Part shown: one piece after another, positions 54,968 to 64,000 of the stretch
Numbering within the stretch: position 1 is the first letter of the stretch
Layout of the letters: each line of letters starts with the position of its first letter
DNA from: Pseudorasbora parva
Lineage: Eukaryota > Chordata > Actinopteri > Cypriniformes > Gobionidae
Assembly: GCF_024679245.1 (NCBI RefSeq)
Contig: NC_090186.1
Location: forward strand, 37,460,946 to 37,524,945
Direction: 5' to 3'
DNA length: 64,000 nt
The notes under the pieces: generated by a model
What the model was told of the DNA's origin: nothing
Seen by the model: the letters and a program-made list of their open reading frames with translations, nothing else
Database searches by the model: none
Position numbers and translations under genes: made by a program

Positions 54968-55975
54968 TGCAGCACTAGGTAACTTTTCAACCTTCATAAT
55001 ATATTCTCTTGTGATGATACATCGACTTACAATAGGTTGAATGACACGTCTGCCATAGCCTGACGGGGTCTTTATCGTTTTTTAATCGTACTTTTAAACT
55101 TCGGGTTTCGCGTAGTAACCCGAGAACAAAAAGAACTACAAAATTCGACTGCTTTATGGCATATACGTCACTTCCACCACCACTACCACTTCCTTACATT
55201 CGGACGTGCGAGCCCAACTATCGTTTGTTTGTCGGATGTTATAGTCATGTCCGAAGCAGCACAGAAAAATACGAAAGCAAAGGTTTTGTTGGAGGAAAGC
55301 AATACGAGGAAACGAAAAAGTGATGGGATTAAAGCAGGACGAGGATCAACATTGGGCCAGCGTTTGCTCGTTGGCGTGCGCTGAAGGAGGCGTGCCCGAC
55401 CGATGCTGACTCGGCTGTCATGCTTGCTATGGTTATTACCTATCCCTCAAACATTGAACGGAAGTATTATAGATTCTGGAAAACGGTAACCAACAGACTA
55501 GGCTACTATAATGACGCTGGCTTGTAAACGTGAGCATCGCGATCATTTGGCGTTTGAAAAAAAATAAAACCCATGAAATTATATTCATATGACATGCTGA
55601 AACAAATGCCACTGTACCTGGGATGGAGACATTTCACACACGACGCAAGCAGAACTCCTGCATGTGAACAGTGTTCAGGATAACTGTTAGTGATGCGCGG
55701 GTCTGCTTTTTTTCCAACCCGCGGGTCCCGCTTTTATGAAAATATTTGCCCCGCCCCACACCACTGTATATATTTTTACAACCCGCCCCGCACCCGAGAC
55801 CATTAAATAGACATACGGGGTCAGCGGGTTATGAGACGACCCGTTCATCACTAGTTCAGGGCTATCATGGTTGTCATGTCAACAAATGCACGCGCACATC
55901 TCCTGATGATGACAGAGTTTACGATTTTTTCCCAACTATAGGGGGACCCCGAGAGCAAAGTTATCTAGTGCTGCT
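54968..55975. mobile_element. TTAA-flanked element, 1.0 kb, non-autonomous
   Basis: TTAA at 54964-54967 and 55976-55979 flanks ends reading TGCAGCACTAGGTAAC and, on the minus strand, AGCAGCACTAGATAAC. The interior includes TATACGTCACTTCC and no intact transposase. It carries a nested 173-bp insertion. Confidence 0.8.
55681..55853. mobile_element. Nested 173-bp hAT-like MITE
   Basis: GTTCAGGA (55673-55680) and GTTCAGGG (55854-55861) form an 8-bp duplication with one mismatch. The right end is TAGTGATGAACGGGTC on the minus strand. The left end has TAGTGATGCGCGGGTC preceded by seven extra bases. The interior is unusually rich in CCCGCGGG-type text. Confidence 0.7.
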
Positions 55976-57600
55976 TTAAAAGATTAGTACAACACTTTGA
56001 AATCTTTATCACGTCACGTAATCGCTCAATCAGTGTTTCAACCGCGGAAAGACGCCAGTTAAACAGCTTTGGAACAATGTCACATTTATCTCAGAAAAAC
56101 CACTCCGTAAACTTCCATAAACTTATGACCTATTTATTATATTTTTTAAATGTTTTTCAATATTAATCCACGTTTAAATAAATCCGTCAATTTATGATTG
56201 CTACCATTTCCATGTTTATATTTCAAAAAACAAATTGGAGTAGAAATTGTGTAATAGTAATGTTAGTATTGTAACTATTATTATAAAAACTTTTCTTTAA
56301 TTAAGAACTTTTTTCCCTCAAGAAAATTTGCCATGTTCTATATCTGATGTATATCCACAATAATCAGTAAAGAATCGAATAAAAAAATCATAATCAAATC
56401 GAAAGCTTGTGAATGGAAAGAATCGAATTGTAAAATTGGTGTCAATTCCCAGCCCTAATCGTTATAGTTTTCATCCTCGCTGTGAAATGGTCTTTACTTC
56501 TTTCTGTGGAAAAGAAGATATTTTAGCAGCCTTACCTGAAATATTCCATTAAAAAAAAAAAAAAAAAAAATTATATTCCATTTTATTTCCAAAATATCAT
56601 TTAAAAGATGATTTTAGCTCGATGGCTGTTTGGCCCATTTCCCTTGCAGATGCAGTATGATACTGTTGTCTCCTCAATGTCACTGTCATTAAATAAAGCC
56701 TCTTGTGATGGGCCTTCAGCTTCCAGTGTCTTTCTACTCAGTGTCAGCGCATTAAAACTGAAGGTCTGAAGATTGTGCTGGCTGCAGAAGGAGCCAGTTG
56801 CAGTTTTATCTTCCAGGAGTGGTTCATCCAGTGGACACGCATGATTTAGCTTTAGCTCCGGAGGCCTGAGGTCAACAGCTTATATTTTCAGAGGGGCAGT
56901 GGAGAAGAGAGCCTTTCATCAGTGAACCTCCAGCCAGTGCATGTTCACAGAGGGAACCGAGAGGGAGGGAGGGTTAGAAACCGTATTATCAAGGTCACAA
57001 CTTCATCAGGATACAGGCGTCAGCATCGCAGTCTCCGGCTAAAGTTTATAGACTATAATTTTTAACAAGTGTCATCCGGCATTTCAAATAAACCCGTTTT
57101 TTTTCCGCCTTGGCTGCAGATTTTGAATTATGCCTTTCACTTTTGAAACAATGTCCTTTAGTTATGACTCTCAGCCAAAAGAAGTAAAATGTTCAGACTT
57201 TTTGTAGTTTGTAAACTCCATCCCTTATTTATGGTGCTGTTGTCTTGGCAGTGTTTTACTTTAATTCATCAGCACTTTAGTTGGGAGATGTTTGTGTTTT
57301 GTTTACGAAGTAAACGTTCAGATTTTAAGAGGTAGATTTATTTTTGCAGCTAGACATTAATGGAGATAATTAGTGTTGTTTTCGTTTTATACTATTGCAC
57401 ATAAGTATTAAACTTTGCCATTTGGCTATTCTCACCCCCCTTTGTGCTATAGACATGAATGATTCATCAAATCAAGCAGTTTGTTGATTAGGTGGTGTGC
57501 TATTACTTTTTCTGCATGGTCAGACTTAATGGGTGATAAAACAGGGGAACTCGTTTCATAGACTTTGTGCCTAAACCTGAATGGAATTAAACTACATGTA
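55976..57600. other. Intronic stretch, part apparently unique
   Basis: About 56430-56460 carries a hAT-like right end (TTCCCAGCCCTAATCG). 56640-57060 has balanced composition and no recognised repeat. The rest is AT-rich. Confidence 0.4.
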
Positions 57601-57609
57601 TTTTAAATT

Positions 57610-57957
57610 GGGATGGATGGATGGATGGATGGATGGATGGATGGATGGATGGATGGATGGATGGATGGATGGATGGATGGATGGATGGATGGATGGATGG
57701 ATGGATGGATGGAAATATAGAGATGGATGGAGAGAGAAAGATAGAGGTGGATGAGAGGGAGGGGTGGATGGATGGATAGAAAGAGAGATGGCTAGAGAGA
57801 GATGGATGATGGAGAGAGAGAGAGATGGATGGATGGATGGATGGATGGATGGATGGATGGATGGATGGATGGATGGATGGATGGAAAGATAGAGATGGAT
57901 GGATGAATGAGAAAGGGTTAGATGGATGGAGAGAGAGAGATGGATGGATGGATGGAT
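57610..57957. repeat. (GGAT)n array, about 350 bp, imperfect
   Basis: Tandem GGAT units broken by GAGAGA and GGAAAT segments. The minus-strand His-Pro-Ser-Ile frame is an artefact. Confidence 0.95.
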
Positions 57958-57999
57958 TTGGTTGGTTTCTGGCAATTAAAAAAATAGATTACTACTAGG

Positions 58000-58130
58000 G
58001 CTGGGAATCACTGGGTACCTCACGATACGATACGCCATAGATTGTCCACGATACTGATAATATCACGATATGTCGATACTGCGATAATCGAAATATTGTC
58101 AATAATAACTCACGATATATAATTTCTTAA
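58000..58130. repeat. hAT-like end fragment
   Basis: AGGGCTGGGAATCACTGGG with CACGATACGATACG and ATATCACGATATGTCGATA is a frequent fish hAT non-autonomous end. The partner end was not found. Confidence 0.45.
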
Positions 58131-58553
58131 GAAAAAAATAATTAAATTAGGAAAATGAATCTCCATTTTTTTTTTTGCTGAAACAATAACAAAAACAACG
58201 TGTGTCTGTTTAGTTGCAACAAAACAGTCACAGACACTATTTTTGTATAACTTTGCTGCAATCAGTAATACTGTCTTCAACAAACGGTGACACCATTTGG
58301 GTGCAAAATAGCTGTAAGGCTGAGGACAGATTCAGTGTAAACAATACTATATAATTATAAACACTATTAAGTGCAAGAAACATTTGGGCTACTGCTTTCA
58401 AATCAAAAATAAAATAAATATATCTGGGATAAAGTACATCTAAAATATAACTTAAAATGCATCCAAAAATAAATAATAATTCAGAACAAAATAGAAAACA
58501 GCTTCATGTGATGTGTTTATTATTTAATATAGTAATGAGTTTTATAATTGCTG

Positions 58554-58568
<15 letters not shown>

Positions 58569-58620
<52 letters not shown>
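58569..58620. repeat. (AT)n microsatellite
   Basis: Twenty-six AT units after an A-run, 170 bp upstream of the final exon. Confidence 0.94.
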
Positions 58621-58624
<4 letters not shown>

Positions 58625-58638
58625 TTATTTAAATATGA

Positions 58639-58920
<282 letters not shown>

Positions 58921-58960
58921 TCTCCATCCCACCCGAAGCACCAATGAAACGCTACTTCCT

Positions 58961-59160
58961 NNNNNNNNNNNNNNNNNNNNNNNNNNNNNNNNNNNNNNNN
59001 NNNNNNNNNNNNNNNNNNNNNNNNNNNNNNNNNNNNNNNNNNNNNNNNNNNNNNNNNNNNNNNNNNNNNNNNNNNNNNNNNNNNNNNNNNNNNNNNNNNN
59101 NNNNNNNNNNNNNNNNNNNNNNNNNNNNNNNNNNNNNNNNNNNNNNNNNNNNNNNNNNNN
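58961..59160. other. Assembly gap (200 N)
   Basis: Exactly 200 N, so probably a nominal gap size. It lies 40 bp after the stop codon and just before the (CT)n tract, which likely caused it. Confidence 0.99.
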
Positions 59161-59246
59161 CCTGTCCTTCAGAACCTCTGCTGGAGTTCCATGTGTTTCT
59201 CCCACAGCCCTCTCTTTTTGGGATTTCTGCATGCTGCCCCTGTCCT

Positions 59247-59555
<309 letters not shown>

Positions 59556-61727
59556 GTTCTGGCCATGCCTGAGCCTCAGAGACCCAGAAGGACCATATTT
59601 CCTCTGTGAGGAGACCAGACCAGATCGATTTCCATCGCATTTGCCATCGCACACACTTTATAAAGCCATAGGTAACTCGAAGCGCATCGGCATCATTTTA
59701 TGTTCTTGCATCGTGTGCGTTTACAGAAGCGAAGACATGAGGTAACCACCGAACTTCGCCGTCTCTTGCTGTCCGTTTCTTTCGGGGTGATGTTCGGCTC
59801 GGTATTTTGAGGCTTTATTCGACAGCAAGTAGTGAAAGTCAAGTCAACTAGTGCCTTTTAGTCTTACTGATCATTTTAGGCAAGTTTTAATAGCAACACT
59901 GTATTTGTTTCCGCTCTGACCAAGAGCTTCATCCTAGCTGACTTCAGCCCTTTTAAGCTCGTGATGGACATAATCAGTCGTTTATCAGTCATTCCTCTAC
60001 ATTCGTGAGCTTACTTTGTAGCGTAAAACGTGTTCAAGATGTGTTTTAATTGTTTACTTAATCAATGGAGACAGAGACTTTTTATTCTAGACATGTAAAA
60101 TAGAGTACTTTGTGTTAATTTATTACTCATGTCTTTTTTTCATTGTGAAGGGCAGAAAACTATGGCGCCCCAAATGGGACACAGTGATGGGAGAGAGAAA
60201 AAAAGGAAACGAAAAATATTTCCGCGCCTTTACGTTCTCTCGCGCAAGTGTTGCATTCCCCCGAGATACTTGCTTGCTGAAATATAGTTTTTCCTCCCAC
60301 CTCCCATCCCATAATGAAAGTTTTGCAGAAGAACAAAGAGTTTATTGGGGGGGCGTAACATTTTGTAAGAGATTGCGATTGCGAGATTTTCATGTGATAA
60401 CTCAAAAGCATTGAAAGGGAAATGCAATCCCATCTCTCTTCTTTTTTTCTTTTTTACCATCACCATGTCCCGTAGGAAACGGTGATGAAGCTGCTCAAAT
60501 CCATTGGGAAAGTGTTTTATTAGGACTCGGGCAGCATCAGTCAAAAAGGGGAGTGAATATTTGTATGAATGTACCACCAAATGTGAATTGAACATACTTT
60601 GGCCTAGTTGTTGTCTTTTTTTTTTTATTATCATTATCATCATTTTATCTGTTTGCGTCTTTTGATTTTAGTATGAAAGCACAAAGTTGTGAATCAGTAT
60701 ATTCGGGTTCTCCGTTTAGAAAAGTTTAGGAATATTACTGTAGGAAATGTGACAGCACAATTTCGATGGAAAAAAATGCAAACCAATGAATGCAAAGCAG
60801 TCCACATCACTGGATACAACACACACACACACACACACACTAGAATCTAATATATACATCAATACAGAACATATTATATAGCCACATTCCAAATCATGAA
60901 GGGATGGCCCAAGTCCCAACTTATTAGTATGTTTTTTTTGGAAATTGACACGTCAAACTTGAGGTTTGAGTGGCTGGATGTGTTTGACTGAAGGGTTGTT
61001 CCTAACGTCTACATTTAGGCAGTGTTTCCAAAACTAGAGAAAAAGAAAAACCCAGCCACCCTTAACTAGTACCATGTGGTGCTTTAACTAATGTATTACA
61101 TGGAGAGAGAAAAAAATACCTCAGAGGTTCCTCTCCTGAGGCCAGAGACTGCAACACTCGACATGGTATTTCTCTGCGTACCGTCAGAGTTAGGAACCGT
61201 AACATCATCTCGAGCGAGGCCCGTCATAAAACACTGTGACACTGTAGATAAGACATCGCGTTCACTGTATTCACGATACTGCGAATCCGAACGATGTTCA
61301 GCACTGCCGCGGCTTCACGCGGGCTAGCGGTCTCTTCAGTGAAAGCGATTCCTCGAGCTGCGGCTCTTGGGGGACAGTCCGAACAGGAATAGGAGATGTG
61401 CTTTTCAGATTAAATGTGTTGTTTAAATATTGTTGATGATCTTGCATAGAAAATGCCTTTTTCGTTTGTGATTCTTGTCGTTTGTTATTTTTTCATGAGA
61501 GAACCTCAGAAATGTAACTGTACAATATTGCTGATAATCATTCCGTTGCACATAGTCTGATTTGTTAGGTGTTTTTGTTTTTTCTTTTAATATATATGCA
61601 ATTAATTTTGTGGGGAAATTGTTTGGCTTTATTTCTTTTCCTTTAATTCGTTTTTTTTTAATTGTACATATTTCATTCTGGCAAACTGCCAGCCATCATT
61701 TATATAAATCTTATGATCTTATCATGT

Positions 61728-61797
61728 AATAAATTATATTAAAGAGCAGCAAAAGTTTTTGATAAACTATATTTGTTACACTTCAATTGTGAATAAA
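61728..61797 (+). terminator. man1a1: Poly(A) signals of man1a1
   Basis: AATAAA occurs at 61728-61733 and 61792-61797. A GT-rich stretch (GAGTTGTTGTTTTATTGTG) follows at about 61819, as expected downstream of a cleavage site. Cleavage is therefore inferred near 61810-61820. Confidence 0.65.
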
Positions 61798-61945
61798 ACA
61801 ATCTTTTAATATAATATTGAGTTGTTGTTTTATTGTGATTTCTTGATTCCTTAAAAAAAAACTCCTTTTGATCATATAATACAGTAAATCATTCATGGCT
61901 GGACGGATCTGATTCATACAAGACTGGCACGGCAAGATAATCAAC

Positions 61946-63655
61946 ATCTGTCTGTCTGTCTGTGTATCGGTCTGTCTATCTGTGTATCTGTCTGTCTGTC
62001 TGTGTATCGGTCTGTCTGTCTGTGTATCTGTCTGTCTGTCTGTCTGTGTATCGATCTATCTGTCTGTGTATCGGTCTGTCTATCTGTGTATCTGTCTGTC
62101 TGTCTGTCTGTGTATCGGTCTGTCTATCTGTGTATCTGTCTGTCTATCTGTGTATCTGTCTGTCTGTCTGTCTGTGTATCGGTCTGTCTGTCTGTGTATC
62201 TGTCTGTCTGTCTGTCTGTCTGTGTATCGGTCTGTCTGTCTGTGTATCTGTCTGTCTGTCTGTGTATCGGTCTGTCTGTCTGTGTATCTGTCTGTCTGTC
62301 TGTCTGTCTGTGTATCGGTCTGTCTGTCTGTGTATCGGTCTGTCTATCTGTGTATCTCTCTGTCTGTCTGTCTGTGTATCGGTCTGTCTATCTGTGTATC
62401 GGTCTGTCTGTCTGTGTATCTGTCTGTCTGTCTGTGTATCGGTCTGTCTGTCTGTGTATCTGTCTGTCTGTCTGTCTGTCTGTGTATCGGTCTGTCTGTC
62501 TGTGTATCAGTCTGTCTATCTGTGTATCTGTCTGTCTGTCTGTCTGTGTATCGGTCTGTATGTCTGTGTATCGGTCTGTCTATCTGTGTATCTGTCTGTC
62601 TGTGTATCGGCCTGTCTATCTGTGTATCTGTCTGTCTGTCTGTCTGTGTATCAGTCTGTCTGTCTGTGTATCTGTCTGTCTGTGTATCGGTCTGTGTGTC
62701 TGTCTGTCTGTGTATCGGTCTGTGTGTCTGTCTGTCTGTGTATCTGTCTGTCTGTCTGTGTATCGGTCTGTGTGTCTGTCTGTTTGTCTATCTGTGTATC
62801 GGTCTGTCTGTCTGTCTGTCTGTCTGTGTATCGGTCTGTCTGTGTATCTGTCTGTCTGTCTGTGTATCGGTCTGTCTGTGTGTCTGTCTGTCTGTCTGTG
62901 TATCTGTCTGTCTGTGTGTCTGTCTGTCTGTCTGTCTGTGTATCTGTCTGTCTGTCTGTGTATCGGTCTGTCTGTGTATCGGTCGGTCTGTCTGTCTCTG
63001 TCTGTCTGTCTCTGTCTGTCTGCCTGCCTGTCTGTCTGTGTATCTGTCAGTCAGTCTGTCTGTCTGTGTATAGGTCAGTCTGTCTGTTTGTCTCTGTATC
63101 GGTCTATCTGTCTGTCTGTGTATCGGTCAGCCTGTCTGTGTATCTATCTGTCTGTCTGTCTGTCTCTGTGTCGGTCTGTATGTCTGTCTGTGTGTCTGTC
63201 TGTCTGTCTGTGTGTCTGTCTGCCTGCCTGTCTGTCTGTCTGTGTATCGGTCTGTCTGTCTGTGTATCTGTCTGTGTATCGGTCTGTCTGTGTATCGGTC
63301 GGTCGGTCTGTCTGTCTGTCTCTGTCTGTCTCTGTCTGTCTGCCTGCCTGTCTGTCTGTGTATCTGTCAGTCAGTCTGTCTGTCTGTCTGTCTGTGTATC
63401 GGTCAGTCTGTCTGTTTGTCTCTGTATCGGTCTATCTGTCTGTCTGTGTATCGGTCAGCCTGTCTGTGTATCTATCTGTCTGTCTGTCTGTCTCTGTGTC
63501 GGTCTGTATGTCTGTCTGTCTGTCTGTCTGTGTGTCTGTCTGCCTGCCTGTCTGTCTGTGTATCGGTCTGTCTGTCTGTGTATCTGTCTGTGTATCGGTC
63601 TGTCTGTCAGGTGTATATCTATATATCCATCTCTGTCTGTCTATATGTCTGCCTA

Positions 63656-63705
<50 letters not shown>

Positions 63706-63957
63706 GGTCTGTCTGTCTGTCTGTCTGTGTATCGGTCTGTCTGTCTGTCTGCCTGTCTGTCTCTGTATCGGTCTGTCTGTGTATCGGTCTGTCTGTCTGT
63801 CTCTGTATCGGTCTGTCTGTCTGTCTGTGTATCTGTCTGTCTGTCTGTCTGTCTGTCTCTGTATCGGTCTGTCTGTCTGTCTGTGTATCAGTCTGTCTGT
63901 GTATCGGTCTGTCTGTCTGTCTGTGTGTCTGTCTGCCTGCCTGTCTTTCTGTCTGCC

Positions 63958-63996
<39 letters not shown>

Positions 63997-64000
63997 GTAT
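61946..64000. repeat. CTGT tetranucleotide array with recurring TGTATCGG spacers, >2 kb
   Basis: Runs of CTGT are punctuated by TGTATCGG, TGTATCTG and CTATCTG at irregular 15-40 bp spacing, giving a loose higher-order structure. It runs off the right edge, so its full size is unknown. The 363-codon Cys-Leu-Ser-Val frame at 61982-63073 is a by-product of the repeat. Confidence 0.96.

Noticed and set aside
57610..57957. Regularly spaced repeats resembling a CRISPR array
   Set aside because: Units are 4 bp with no distinct spacers and the host is a vertebrate. The same applies to 61946-64000.
57592..57975. 127-codon Ser-Ile-His-Pro frame
   Set aside because: Product of the GGAT tandem array on the minus strand.
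61982..63073. 363-codon open frame rich in Cys-Leu-Ser-Val
   Set aside because: It lies wholly inside the CTGT array. The frame stays open because the tetranucleotide repeat contains no stop codon.

Overview
This is a vertebrate genomic window. Split exons with canonical GT/AG junctions, long introns, AT-rich microsatellites and dense DNA-transposon debris all fit a teleost, probably a cyprinid (carp/goldfish/minnow group). The cyprinid call rests on repeat families I recognise from memory (several Tc1-like families, TTAA-flanked MITEs, 9-bp-TSD elements), not on a search.

The only host gene I can support is the 3' half of man1a1, Golgi mannosyl-oligosaccharide 1,2-alpha-mannosidase IA (glycoside hydrolase family 47), on the + strand. 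Eight coding exons (7300-7394, 27339-27462, 27897-27990, 36208-36323, 41239-41458, 44432-44604, 47690-47805, 58794-58920) join in frame into the last 354 residues and a stop codon. The 5' exons (cytosolic tail, membrane anchor, stem, first part of the catalytic barrel) lie upstream of position 1. The 3' UTR runs from 58921 to about 61820. It holds a 200-base assembly gap and a 300-bp (CT)n tract, and ends at two AATAAA signals. Beyond it a 2-kb CTGT-type array runs off the window edge.

The introns are mostly mobile-element debris. 1-7.3 kb: a 1.3-kb TTAA-flanked element, a Tc1 remnant and MITEs. 10.6-12.4 kb: a hAT-type element with 8-bp duplications, inserted in another repeat. 13-18 kb: Tc1 fragments, a MITE and a 9-bp-duplication element. 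21-24.5 kb: a run of TTAA-flanked MITEs. 28.9-34 kb: two decayed Tc1 copies and a THAP-domain transposon remnant. 38.9-40.4 kb: an element with a broken RecQ-like helicase segment. 42-43.8 kb: a LINE reverse transcriptase split by a MITE. 45.5-46.7 kb: another 9-bp-duplication-type element. 50.3-53 kb: a Tc1 element inserted inside a second Tc1-like element. 54.3-56 kb: a LINE tail, and a TTAA element with a small nested insertion.

I see no rRNA or tRNA gene, CRISPR array or bacterial-type operon, and no convincing new biological system. The most informative signals are nested insertions with exact target-site duplications and two captured or ancestral protein remnants (THAP, RecQ-like). Statements about family identity come from memory and were not checked against a database.
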